A stretch of DNA of 64,000 nucleotides from Toxoplasma gondii ME49. Lineage: Eukaryota > Apicomplexa > Conoidasida > Eucoccidiorida > Sarcocystidae. The notes under the pieces are model-generated. The model worked only from the letters and a program-made list of their open reading frames with translations. It was not told the origin of the DNA and searched no databases. The stretch covers positions 3,994,289-4,058,288 of the forward strand of contig NC_031479.1 in assembly GCF_000006565.2 (NCBI RefSeq), in the 5' to 3' direction. Both the position numbers and the translations under genes were made by a program. This document shows, in pieces, positions 10,637 to 23,286 of this stretch; position 1 is the stretch's first letter, and each line of letters opens with the position of its first letter.

Positions 10637-13595
10637 AAAAACGGAGAAGGCAGGATGCTTTCTTCTGACTTTTCGATACAGTGCGTGTCTTCACTGTTGT
10701 CTGAACCTCTCTTTTGCGGACTTCAACTCCTACAAGAATATGGTTTTTGTCTAGAGTGTGGTTGGAGACACGGCACCGTTTCTTCGGCTGGCATTTGCCG
10801 CTTCGAAGAAGATGCTTCCTTTCTCCCAGTTTCAGGTTCTCTGAAAGGCTCTGGATGGTTCGAGACGGTTATGTCTCTTCACGGTTTTGGGGAAAGAGGT
10901 GGACATTTTAAGTGTACCTTGGATACCACAACTCTGCTCATTGTACTGAAAGTCGGACTTGAATCAGGTAAGCCAACGTCTTCATCTCTAAGTCAGGAGT
11001 CCTCGTTGTGCACATCCTCGTTGGTTCCGACGCCTGCTGTTTCTGGCTACCTCAAGCCTTCGAGGACAGTGCCCGGCCTCCGTTCTCAGCTTGCGGAGAG
11101 TCTGAAGCAGTCGTGGCTGTTCCTGTACGGTCCACATACAGCGCGAAAGATTCGTCGAATTCCAGGGTCTATGGAAAGTTGCACACACAGCACCGGCTTG
11201 ATACACACACAGGGAGGACCGTTCCTCCGCTTGTTGGCTTTAAAATGGTGGTTGGCCTGAAAACAGATTCATCGCGGTAGGAACGTCCCCGGGGGGCACG
11301 CGAGTCTGATTGCGGGACTGCTTTTTTGCCCGAATAGATTCTCCCGTTGTTCGTTCAAAACCGGCACTGAGAATCGAAACGATCGTCGCTGGATCACGGA
11401 TTTTTCCCGTCACACCGTCAGTAGACATGGTCTTGGTCGATCGCTCGACAGACCCCGTTTCTCATAGGACGGTAGGTTCCTGCCAGTGTTCTTCGCTGGA
11501 CTCGTTTCCTCGTTGTTTTCTGATGCGGGACTGCACGGCAGAGAGCCTCTGGGTCATCTTCCAGTTAGTGACTGTCGACATTCATCCTTGCTCGGCAGAG
11601 CACACGATCCTTTCGTCTACAACGTATCTTGCCTTTCATATGGTGTGCTATCATAGGTCTATCTATCTTGACTCTGTCAGATCGAGAAAAGCAGAAAACA
11701 GCAGCTGCTTCCTTGGTTCGAGAACAGGAGAAATATACACACAGAAAGTTTCACTTCTTTGTCATATTTTATACCAATCCAACACATTCGATGAAAAGCG
11801 GAGCGGACAATTTGGAACACCGATAGATGCTGCTGCAATCTGAACAGTGAAAACTTGCTGAATAACACTGAAAAAGATTTCTATTTCACAACCTGTTTTA
11901 GTAACACTGGCAGAGTGCCTTTCCGATTTACCTAATAGGACAATCTTACACCGTCGTTCCCGTTGGCCAGTCTCTGCCTTGGTTGGCGCATTAGAGAAAC
12001 GGCGTGAAAAAAAGTCTCTGCACGTGCAATAGCGACCTTTCAACACGACACGAACAAGTTCGAGCCTGCAACTCTGGTGGATCTGCTGCGCCTTAGCGGA
12101 TTCTGGTGACGCTTATCGAAATGCTTTGCGGCTTTCTGTTTGAGTGTATCACATTCGGGTTTTCTTTGTCGCTAAACGGCTACGTTCTTGAGATAATCAA
12201 CGGGAAATCGTCATGAAAATAGAGTGCGTGCACCGTGTACGCCCACTTTCACAAGTTCTGTTGTCTGCCGTGAGAGCGAGGTTGATCATGCTTTACCTGA
12301 AGCAGACTACACTACAACTTGCACAGACACACTCTGATGTGATGCCTACATGAATGCCATCCAAACAGTCTCACTGCACACGTTTTTGGCCAAGATAAAA
12401 CATCGAGAATGCGACGCGGGGTCTGTCAGGTTCGAGCGGATACTGCTCGCTAGCAGACAAAACAAGTAGACAGAGAACTTAACAGCCAAAGTTTGAGAAC
12501 GCCTGCATGGACGTAGATGTGTATTTGATATGCGTAAAAACTCCTATAGATCTATTGCGACAGACTCTTACCATTGCCTCGGCGATTTGTGCAAACGTTT
12601 CGATGAATTCGGAAACACCAACCGAGAAAACGGGGAGTAAACATTTATCGATCAGCTGCTGTTCTGGATAAAGTCGTCCTCGCTTGAGGCACACAGTTGC
12701 TCGTTGCAGGGGCTTCTCGTTTCCCATCTTTGCTTTTCCCATCGACTAATCGCACTGTTTTTGTTTCGTCGAAGGCAAGCGACATCCAATTCGTCTACTA
12801 GTAATTCGTTCCAAATACGAGGTTCCTGCCTTTTTTGCGCATTGTTTTTCGCTTTTTCATCCTTACGGTGGTCCTCACGTGACGGAACCGGTCTGCGCCT
12901 CCGGTGCATTGTTTTTGAGAATGTTTTTGACTCGATCTTTGGAAGCGCCAGTTCCGCTACTTCGTCCTGCCTCTTGAAGGTTTTTCTACTTTTTGTTTTG
13001 GTAATGTACACGTTGGAGCTCCCACCCGCTGGCGTCGTCGCAACTCAAATCCGATAAAAAACCACCTTTTTGACTCTCGCGTTTGGAACGAATCGGCAGA
13101 GAATGAAGCTCACTTGCTGAATTGCTTGTCTTACTGGAAGAGAGAAAATTCTTTTCCTTGGCTTTGATTCTCATGCTTTTGCAAACTCGCCACTCTACAT
13201 ATGTGGAAGCGACGGGGGTCTCGAATCGACATTTTCTGTCGGATATAGTGGGTTTTCTTGACTTTTTGCCACTTCGTTATCGTATCTCTTGTCAACTTTT
13301 TTTCGTTGCACTTGGCTGCGAAGCATGCGGGGTCACACTGCCGGAATTGGCTCTCCCATCGACCAGCCACATCAAGCACGTCGTTGACTTGGGGAAAAAA
13401 TTTCACCTATTTCTGCTGCAACCAAGAGGGCAGATACGGAGGGTGCGCAAATCCGAGACAGCCAAACGCGGCAATGTCTAGTAGGTAAACGCCCAGAGTT
13501 GTTGAAACGGCGCCCCCGATTGCGGACCCCAAAGAATAGCCTTCCGTACGTCGGTTCGATCCAGGAAAACCTTAGTGGAGCCACGAGAAGGGAAG
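10637..13595. other. Spacer between the GTPase and ABC transporter genes
   Basis: About 3 kb without a convincing gene. A 201-codon ATG frame (10655-11260) begins 18 bases after the GTPase stop, but its composition is not protein-like and it most likely lies in the 3' untranslated region. From 11.3 to 13.5 kb frames are short and base composition falls, as expected for a spacer and the promoter of the downstream gene. Confidence 0.5.
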
Positions 13596-16500
13596 ATGGA
13601 TTTACTTGCGTTTCGAGGCCAGCCCTGGTGAGTATTTTCAGATCAAAAACGAAGCAACACATGTGATCCGTTTTCGTGTAAATCGTCCCAGTGACACCGA
13701 TTGAATTACCACCGTTCAGACAACTTTCTCGATCTTGAACAAGCGAACGTTGGCTCTGAGTTCAGTAACACATTCTCAACTAGTAGAATTGTATTACCGA
13801 AACGCAGTTTCTTTTCATGCTTCTTCGTATTCTGCGAGCTTACCCTGTGTCGCGTTCTTGAATGAGCGCTTGTTCGCTTCTGCCTATTCCCTGCCGCCTA
13901 CGATCCTTCGTTTGCTTCTGCCGTCTGTTGTCTTCAGGCGGGCGTACACGGTGAACACAGCGGAAAACAACCGTTTTGACGCGTACGATCTGCCGCGGAG
14001 TTTCCCCCTGGTTCGCTACCGAGCCCCGCCGAGTTCACCTGTGCCGGTGGTTCCGCCAAGACCCCCTTGGATACCTTATCCGCCGTTCTTGGCTTCTCAA
14101 GCTCACCCGCACGCGAGGCCGCCGCCTGCATCTTTACCAGAAGATGTCATTCGATCGCTTTTGTATGGCACAAAAAGCACCGTGGTTCCGTCCACGCGGA
14201 TCTATCAAGCGTTCATTCACGGATCCAGCTCTCCGCCGGACGACATATACCTTTATCCTACGCGGCCACGGCAAACCCACACGACGCGCGAATTCCAGTA
14301 CGCTGTTTCGTTTTTCGAACGACCGCGTTTACAGAGATGGCTAATGCAACCCACTCAGACAATTTGGGTCGCTCGTTGGAAGCGCATCATTGGTGGACTC
14401 CTCATTGTCATCGCGCTTGTTCTGCTTGGGGTCTTCAAGTCCCGCCCGCTGCGTCGTCGCATCGCGCGCTTCCTCCACAAATTTCGTTGGTTTCTCAGTC
14501 GGATCATCGCGGGTGTCAGGCAGCAAACCCCAACTGCTGTTTTCGCAGCTCTTCCCTCGGCAACCGAGTCAGATGCCGCGCCAGACAAACCAGACAGGAC
14601 AGGGGAACAGAGAGGACCGCTGTTCGACGCTGAAGACGCTTCCTCGTCGAGTTCCGAGGGAACGACCGATCCAGATGAAAATCGGTCGCCGCTGCACCAG
14701 CGACAATTGAAGGACTCCAACCGAGGTGCATGTACGCCTGAAACGCTCGCACACACGGGTGCAGAGAAACGTGGACACCATCGAGTGGAAAGTCCGGCGA
14801 TTGTAAATAGCTCCTCGATGCCCCATTCAAAGGAGGCTTTTTTTGGAGAGTCGCCCTTGTTGGAAACGGTGAAGTTGCCGGCAGACAGGACTGGATCCAA
14901 GGCAGAACGTTCCACCCAGAAGACCGCAGGAGGGCATCGCCAAGTGGCATCCGGGGTGCCGAAAGTGGCGGAATCGCAGAAGCAAGCGGACGGCAAGTCG
15001 GCCGCAGAAAACGGCGAGCACAAGCACCATCTGCGATCCTTTTTCGAGAGATTTCCTTACTTTATTCCTTCGTCGTCATCAGACACCAGCGAAGGCAGCC
15101 AGAGTGCCAGGGGACCGTTGGGAAGTCGACCGCAAACGCACAGCCATTACGGGATTCCTGGATTTCGGAAAAAGGGAAGCAAGAAGGCGCTGTCTGCCTC
15201 TGCGTCTCTACACGAAGCATTGTGCGATTTGTCTCTTCTGATTCAAGGAGCCGAGCAGTCGTCCCCCACAGAGCCGGTCAACACCAGCATCCCCTGTTGC
15301 TTTAGTTTCCCGTCGCTCGCGTCGGCGATGCATTCGCCTGCAGAACTCGATGTCCCCAGGTTTGTCGAGGACGGTCCCCTGCGAGACAACGAGAGCGAGC
15401 AACGCGACGACTACATCCGGCCATCGGACTCCGCGCCCTCTTTCTCGTCTTCGTTTCGAGACGGAGACCAGACCGCGCACTCGGGGAAACGACGGAGAAG
15501 CCTGGCTGAACGATTCCCTCGAGCTTTCGCTGCACGCACGGCCAGTTTCCACGGAGACGGCAAACCAGGAACTGCTTTAAGGTGGGTGATTGCTTCTCCC
15601 GACGACCAGGGAAGCCTTGAAAAGCAAGGACGCGCGCCGCCCTTCACTCGAAAGCTGTCGGAAACCAACGCAGGCAGAAACAAACGCACTTCCCTCCCTT
15701 CAGCCGAGAACAGATGTGAGTCTCAGGGTGTCCCGACACCACCACCCATACCACCCGGGGGAAAACATCCCGGCACCGCTTCGCCGTCGACGTCACCTTC
15801 GATGGTTTCGGCCTCTTCGACAACGTCGTGCACTCCGCCCTCGTCTTCGCGGCCTCATGTTTCTCAGCCTCGTGCCTCCGGGTCTCCCATGGTGTACATA
15901 ACGTTTCGCTCGGGTGTACACGCTCCCCGAGACGGCGCGTTGTCGTCGCTCCGTTCTGCCTCTTCGCAGCTCCGAAAGTGGGTGGAAACGCTGCTCGACT
16001 TCTTTCGCGCTTGGCTCCGTCCCTCTGGAGCCGCAGACGGCGATGCGGAAGGAGGCGCAGAGGGGCGCAGCGACACCACTGGGGAGCCTGTTAGTTACGG
16101 AAGAGAGCCGGGAGAGGAGGGAGAACAAGCGAGCTCCCAAGCGAGTTTAACAGCTCTTTCGGGCCGCGAATTGGAAGCCAAGAAGCAACGCGCTTCGCTC
16201 TGTCAACAGTTTCTTCGCCTGCTGCGTTTGGCGCTTCCCAGGGAGAAACTTTTGTCTTCAGAGGGATTCTATCTGTTCATCCTTCTCTCGACTCTGATCA
16301 GTCGCACTTTCCTCTCGATTTGGATTGCGTCTGTGAACGGCCGAGTCGTCGAAGGGATCATCCGCCAAGACGGCAAAAAGTTTCTGCGAGGTCTCAGTCT
16401 CCTCGTCGCCTACGCTCTCCCGGCAGCGCTCGTGAATGCGGCCATTCAGTTCTCCGAAAAGAGTCTGGGCGTTCTGCTCAGAAAGAACTTAACCGACACT

Positions 16501-18743
16501 TTGGTCAAGAAATACCTTAGCGGCCTCACGTTCTACCAGATGGTAAGGACGAGACAAGCTTTCGTCTGCTTCTTCTTTTCTGACTCAGAAAGACAGCGAG
16601 GCAAATACGCTGGTCCCTGGAACCGTGAAATGAAATCTACGAGAAAGAAGGCAGGATCATGGAACATTCCGTGGATCCACTTCCAGTTTTTTGAGAGGGT
16701 GTTCCCTGCCTTCAGAGGCTTTCTTGTCGAGACCTAGAAAGCGTCTTGTCTGTACATCAAAACGCGTTGATTCGTATAGGCGCTGCCTCAGTCGACGGTG
16801 ACAGTCTAAGCCGCACTACCCCGACACCGCAAGCGGATATCTGTTGTTCATCTCCACTCAAGATCTGCGTCCGGCATTCGACATGCGGTGTGACCTCGCG
16901 CCACTGTTTCTCTCTGTTTGCGTTTTCGCTTCCCAGGTTGCTCTCGACGCGCGTGTGAGCCATCCAGACGAGCTGCTGGCGAACACTACTTCCAGCTTCA
17001 GCATGCTCGTCGCCTCTCTGTTCTCGTCCTTTCTCAAACCGACTGTCGACATCGTATTCCTCACGCGATCGATTCTGCGGCACCTCGGCGTAAAGGCGCC
17101 GCTCTTTCTGGGTCTCTGGTATCTCCTCACGGCGGGAGTTCTCCACTGGGCTTCTCCTCCAATTGGGAGGAAAACGGCGAGGATGCACGAATTAGATGCA
17201 AAGTACAGAGGTACGGCAGAAAACCAGAGGGAGTGGCGCCGAAGCCTCTCCATCTGTGTTTTTCGTTTTCTTTCCACTTTCTGATTCCTCTGCATTCGTC
17301 ACCTTGTCTTCTTCTCTGCTGTGGTGTTTGCCCGCGTACCTGCTTCATCCTTTCTTCCTAGTCAAACCGTGGTTCTCTCCCGTTTTTCTGTGAGTCTCGC
17401 CCTGGCGTCATACGTACACTCGGAGCGCCGTCCGGCCTCCTTCCAGTTTCGTTCGGATGTCGCGCGTTTCCGTCCGTTTTTCCGTGTCTATGTTTCGTTT
17501 CTGCTTCTCTTCTTGCTTCGCTTCAGCTCTGCATTCCGACCTTCTTCATCACAGCGAAGAAATTGCGTTCTACGGAGGAGGGAAGGCTGCGTCACGCCGT
17601 CTGGAACGGGCATTCGAGACAGCTTGTGTGTATCGACAGCACATTTTTTTCATTTATCACTTCCTCATGGGGACGCTCGATATGCTCTTTGCCAAGCATA
17701 TGTCGGTGGTCATGGGCTATGCGGTCGTCGCCATTCCTGCATTTCGAGAGAAGATTGAGGCGTTCTTTTCTAGACGAGTGTCGCGGCCCGAGCTGCTGGA
17801 CATGACTGACTATGCCCAAGTTTTCGTTGCTGAAGAGGCTGCAAAGAAACTGGGGAGGAAACGCTTTTCAGAGGAAATCGAACGGCGGGGTGTCCTCGCT
17901 CGAATCCCCAGCCGAGCTGCCCAGAAAGAAGACATTGCGCATGTAAGGCAGATGCGAAAAGGAAACCGAAGAGAAGAACCGCATTTATTTCTCGATGCGT
18001 ATCTTCCATGTCTCTCTTGTCGCTACGCCTTTGGAAGAAAAGAAAGACAACTTCGCGCTTCTTAAGTGCTTTGTTTGATGTTGCTGCTCCTGCTGTCTCC
18101 GCAGATTCGTGACGCGGAACGGGGGGAAAGGAAACGCCCTTCGGATCTTTTATGTTTCGTTCCCCGACTGCCTCATGCGTACACAAATACATTCTTTCTT
18201 TATCTCCTTCGCATTCTTCTTCCGTTCACCTGGTCGCCCACTCTTTATCTTCATTCATGGTTCATACTTTTTTACTTATTCAAAAATTGACACATTTATG
18301 TGCTTTCTGCATTACGAATTTTCTTACTTTCAGGCGTATGTTCGAAACAGTACGCTCCTGATCAACCTGGCGAAAGCGGTGGGGAGGATCGTCCTCGCGT
18401 ACAAAGAGGTTCAGCAACTTGGAGGCTACACAGAAAGGCTCTTCCAGTTCCTCCAAGTCGTCGAAGATCTGCAGAGCGGTGTCTACTGCCCCAGAGTCGC
18501 CTTGACCGGTGGGAGATCTCGAGCAGAAAGGAACAGAAGCAATGCGATACGTAACCAAAAGTGGAAGTGGAGAAAAGACGGAAAGGAACGAAAGAGGGGA
18601 TATCGAGAGAAGGACAGTAAACGCGAAAGGAGAGGATGCACGCAGAAAAAGGAAACATGCCTCATCCCTTGTCACATTTTTACATTCACATCGAGGGTGA
18701 CACATCGATATGTGCATCTTTACCACTCGCTGTATATATATAC

Positions 18744-18814
<71 letters not shown>

Positions 18815-19664
18815 CGTATATTCAATTATACATGTGTGTACAAATAGTATTACCTATGTGTATAGGAGTTCTTGTGACCTTTGTCTGTCCAAACTCACTT
18901 TGGTTTCCCTGTGTGTCTCTAAAATTGTGCCGAGCTGGCAGGGAAATCTCTCTATTCATATCTATCTATTTTTCTATCCATCTATCTATATGTAAACATA
19001 TTTATCCGTTCGTCCTGTCCAGAGCAATATCTGTTTACGAATATATCTTCGTGAATCACTATATATTCCTGTATCTGTCTATTTAAAAAGGACGCTGTTT
19101 ACGCCTGGTATGTGTAGATAGTTGTCGAGTCTTCTAGCTCTTTCTGGGGAGTATATCCACTGGGTTTCCACGTGTATGTCCTTACAGAAGGTTATACAGG
19201 TACAGATGGAGAGTTGATGCTTTAGTCTGGTGGCGCATATGGCTCTTTTCTGTGTTTCTTGTGTGTCTGCAGACGATTCCATCGATCGAGAAACGCATTC
19301 ACTCGCGTCCTCTGGCAGACTCGTGACGGAAAGTAACTTAAAGGCCGTCGAATTTCGGGACGTGGCTGTCGTGACACCTGGAGGGCACGTCCTTCTACAG
19401 CATCTCTCATTTTCCATTCAAACAGGAAAAAACGTCTTTCTCTTGGGTCCCAATGGATGCGGGAAGACTTCTCTTTTCCGGATCCTAGGTAAAAAACCTC
19501 CATGTTCCATCACGCGCCAAAAGGAACGAGTTCCCGTAGTTACATTCATATACATATATATTTGTATATATATATATATATATATATATATACTTTTACG
19601 TAGTTGTGTGCAAAGACTTCTTTTTCTGGACATATATATATATATATATGTATATGTATATAAA

Positions 19665-19707
<43 letters not shown>

Positions 19708-22700
19708 TATGCATATGTGAGGCTGAGTGTTTTTGTATGCATATGCGCAGGTACCTATAGATATTCGTGAATGGATCTGTATGACATTTTCTGGAAGTCC
19801 CTGTGTGGATAGAGGTGCCGTCGTTTGATTTTTCCTGTTGCATGCACTCTGCAATTCTCGCTGATTCTCGTGTGTTTGGTTGGCTGCGATCTGTTTTCTT
19901 CTGCTTTGGAGGAAAAGAGAGGAGATTCCGGTGTTGTCCGTCTCGCGTTTCTCCTTCGAAGTCTGGCTCGATCAGGATTCTTGGTGCTGCGTCACCTGTT
20001 GCCGTCTCTGCATGCCTTTTCGGTTTTTTTTCGCCGAATCACTAGACACGGACGAGTTCGATGGAACGACGGTGGTGACGCCGCTGCCACACACCCTCGT
20101 TTTCGTTTTCTTCGTTTTTCTGCACTTTTCCTTTTGTTTTCTGTCTCGTTCTCCCTCTCCATTTTCATTTTGTTTTATTCTGCTCGTTTTCCTATCCGTA
20201 GGTGGATTGTGGCCTCTGGTAGAAGGCGAGGTCAGGAAGCCGAAGGCGTCGAAGCTGTTCTACATTCCTCAGAGGCCCTACATGCCGGAAGGAACTCTTC
20301 GTGACCAGGTGCTCGTTTGTCTAACTTTTCTCAATCTTCTTCCGTTTTTCCTGCCTCGTTTGTTTCCCAATCGCTTTCCTCCTTCACTCGCTTCTTTCTG
20401 CTCCCCCTACTTTCCTTTCTTTGCTCTTCCTCTTCCCCTCCTGCTCCCGAGTTCCCTGGGTGCCTCTCTGCAGTCTGCTTTCTCTGCTGTGCCGCCTTTC
20501 TTCTTTTCTCTCCATTTTTCTTCCGTTTTTTTCTCTCTCTCTGCTCCTCCTCCGTTGCTTCCTGCATTTGCCTCCTTTCTTCTTCTTCTTGCCCTTGGTC
20601 CCTCTCTTTCTTCAGTACGTCCTCCCTTCTTATCACCTTTCGTTCTTCTCTCGCTGTATCCAGTCCAGCACAGTGGCGCTGGCACCCGATAACCTGAGAG
20701 CTCTCTCTCGTTCTCTCGCCTTCGGGTGTCTGCATGTTTCTCCAGAGAAGCACAGTTCCAAATTTCGAAGTTATTCGTTTCACAGCTGTTCGACCGGGGT
20801 CCGCCTACTGGAAAACGCAGACATCGAAAACATTCAGAGTTTACCTCCGCGATAAATGCGTTTATTTACAGGTGCTTTATCCCATGACCTACGAAGACTT
20901 TTTGGCGCGACCGACAAAGGCGAACGACGCGCATCTCGAGGTCCTTTTGCGGCTCGTCGGTCTCGGCCATCTTCTCGAACGGTTCACAGAAACCTGGGAG
21001 GCATGGAGAGACTGGAGTGGGGTACTCAGTGGCGGCGAGAAGCAGCGCATGGCCTTTGCGCGTCTCTTCTTTCACCAGTAGGAAGAAGTGGAAATCAAAA
21101 GAAGAGGGACTGAAAGAGAAGCGAAAAACGAGCAAAAAACAGAGACGAATGGTAGAACGTGCAGACGACATAGAAGAACGCGCGAATTAGGCGACAGACT
21201 GTTGTATTGAAGGCAAGAAAGAAACGACAGGAAGCGTAGACGATGGAGACAGAGAGAGTAAAGAAAGAGAGTACGAGAAAGGAAAAAGGGTGCTGGTGAC
21301 ACCTGTATAGGGAACAGCAACAGTTGACAAAGTCTGTGATCCGAGGGCGTCTGTGCGAAAGTCAGAAGACTTTTGAATCAACCACACGGAGAAGTCTTTC
21401 GTCCTGTAGTGAATCCGACAGTTTCTCGAGGGAGACGCGTCTCTTTCAGTGCATGCCGAGTATTTTTCAGTAATACGTTCATTGAAAGGGTGCAATAGAC
21501 TTCGGTGCGGCACAGTAAACTCGCGCGTTCGCATACTTTTTCCTCTGGACGCCTAGAGAGGCATGCAAAGTGTGAGTTGTTTCTAAAGTCTTCGATGTCA
21601 GATCTCTCTGTGCCTCCTGTCAAGTCGCCGCGACGTCACTTTTCTGACCTGCTTCTCAGACCTGTCTTTGCGATTTTGGATGAGGCGACGAGCGCGGTGT
21701 CCGTGGACATGGAGAGCACTTTGTATCGCTTGTGTCGAGAAAAGAAGATCACGCTGATCACGATCTCGCACAACCTCAGCTTGCTGAAGTACCATGAGTC
21801 TCTGCTCCGCATTTTCCCCGCCGTCGAAGCCGGCCAAGGTCCTACTGGCCAGCAGTGGACGTTCGAGCCGACGGAGGGGCTTCGGCGTCTAGACAGTTAC
21901 TCATTTCTCCTGAACTTGGCCGACAAAAACCTGCCGAGGCGCAGAGTGCATGCGTCCGAAAAGAGACGAGAACACCGCGACGCCGCAGGCGAGAGAGGCA
22001 GAGACCGGAATCTGCTCATGTGCCATGCCGGAGGCTTGACGACGGGAGCAGGAGAAGACGAGAAGGAAGCGCGGAACGAAGACCTCACGGAAGACGCGCG
22101 GGAGAGGGAAGGCGATGGAGCGGTCGCAGGAAGAGGACGAGCCAGGCCTGAGACAACAGGCGATCGGGGGAGCGTAGCTGCACCCAGAAAACAGAAACAT
22201 GTCCTTCAGCGAGAACACAACCAGACCTCCTATCACTTGACACCCGTGGATGCTGACTCTTCTTCTTGCGCTGCTCGTTTGGCACCGCCCTTAGCTGTCA
22301 ACGAGATGCAGCCTGCGAGGTTCTCGGATTCGTCGCTCTCTCCTGCCGAGACAGACGGACCCAGTCATACTCCTGAGGTCGGAGGCGCAGCAGGCGAAGG
22401 GTGGAGGCCGTGGGGAGTGTCTGAGTCTGTCCGCGGGAGAGATGAGGAGGCGCGTTTGGAGAGGGACGCTCTTTTGATGGAAGCTGAGGTCGAGGGCGGT
22501 GCGGTCGTCGTCATCCAAGAAAGCTTTCCAGACTTGGAAGAAGAGGAACCGCTGCCCACATGTTTGTTTCCTTTTCCCCTTACTGGGCCGCGCGCGGAGC
22601 GTTCGCGTTCCGCAGACGTCAGCGACTTGCGTCCGTCCAGGCAAGGAGTTCTGTGGACTCCAAGGGTCGCTCCGCGCTCGAAGCTGGAGGACAGAGAAGA

Positions 22701-23286
22701 TGAGAAACGCGGACGCGTTATAGGCAGCGCGCGTTTCCACGCAGAAAAGGACAACGAGCTTCTGAATCCCCAGTCAACTGGCCGGAGCGAACGGGAGGGA
22801 GCGGAGAGAACTGCGGGAGGCAGCCAGAGCGAAAGGAGGCTTCTGGCCGATGCTTCTCACTCTTCGTTCAAGTCTGTTGACTCACAAGAGAAAGTCGACG
22901 AAACCCTCAGCCCAGCGCTCTCGGGTGGACATCCACTGCTGGTCGTGACTGGCAAGGTTGCAGACGAGGCCGCCTCGGTAAACGGCGTTGCGCGTACAGA
23001 GAGTGCAGACCTTGAGGGGGGAAGACCGTCGATGGAGAGACACAACGCTCTGCTGTTTCCTCCCTTTTTCACCGCCTTGCCTGCCCCGCGCTTTCAGGCG
23101 GGACACGGCGATTCGGCTTATATTCGGAGAAGACATAGCGGCCCCGTAGACGGTCGCCTCCCGCTCTCAGCTGCGCGCATTGGAGCTGCAGCAGCGGAGG
23201 CGACAGTCATTTGTCTCCAGCAGGCGAGGGAAAAACAGAACCGAATCGAGGAAGGTCGGAAACAAAGTGGACAGGGGAGCCACTGA
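13596..23286 (+). CDS. ABC transporter subfamily D (peroxisomal fatty acyl-CoA type), half transporter
   Basis: ABCD-type half transporter, predicted to move acyl-CoA into peroxisomes as a dimer. Exons: 13596-13627, 13938-16542, 16937-17210, 17527-17942, 18334-18508, 19273-19488, 20202-20308, 20872-21077, 21660-23286; every junction agrees in phase, total 1885 aa. A 32-nt first exon supplies the ATG. Residues 1-780 are a disordered extension with one hydrophobic segment near 160-177. The membrane domain (about 780-1130) has [15 protein letters not shown] and the ABCD hallmark EEIAFYGG (about 981). The nucleotide-binding domain has Walker [10 protein letters not shown] (about 1226), FYIPQRPYM, signature LSGGEKQR, Walker [11 protein letters not shown] and switch histidine ITISHN. 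A 475-aa disordered tail follows. Family members are usually about 650-750 aa, so over half of this protein is lineage-specific. Domain order, EEIAFYGG and the IPQRPYM loop separate ABCD from ABCB and ABCC. The N-terminal exon is the least certain part. Confidence 0.9.
18732..18820. repeat. TA tract with an 18-bp higher-order period
   Basis: TA dinucleotides are interrupted by a C about every 18 bp (unit ACATATATATATATATAT), giving roughly four near-identical units. It lies in the intron between 18508 and 19273 of the ABC transporter gene. Confidence 0.85.
19549..19592. repeat. (TA)n microsatellite
   Basis: TA tract in the ABC transporter intron between 19488 and 20202, some 60 bp after the Walker A exon. 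Confidence 0.9.
19632..19702. repeat. (TA)n microsatellite, imperfect
   Basis: Second TA tract in the same intron, broken by G and AA interruptions. Confidence 0.9.

Noticed and set aside
10655..11260. 201-codon ATG frame just after the GTPase stop
   Set aside because: No recognisable motif; placement 18 bases after a stop fits a 3' untranslated region better than an independent gene.
13550..13572. GGTTCGATCC, a tRNA B-box-like word near 13555
   Set aside because: The flanking bases do not form the five-pair T stem and no A box or acceptor stem is found at the right distance.
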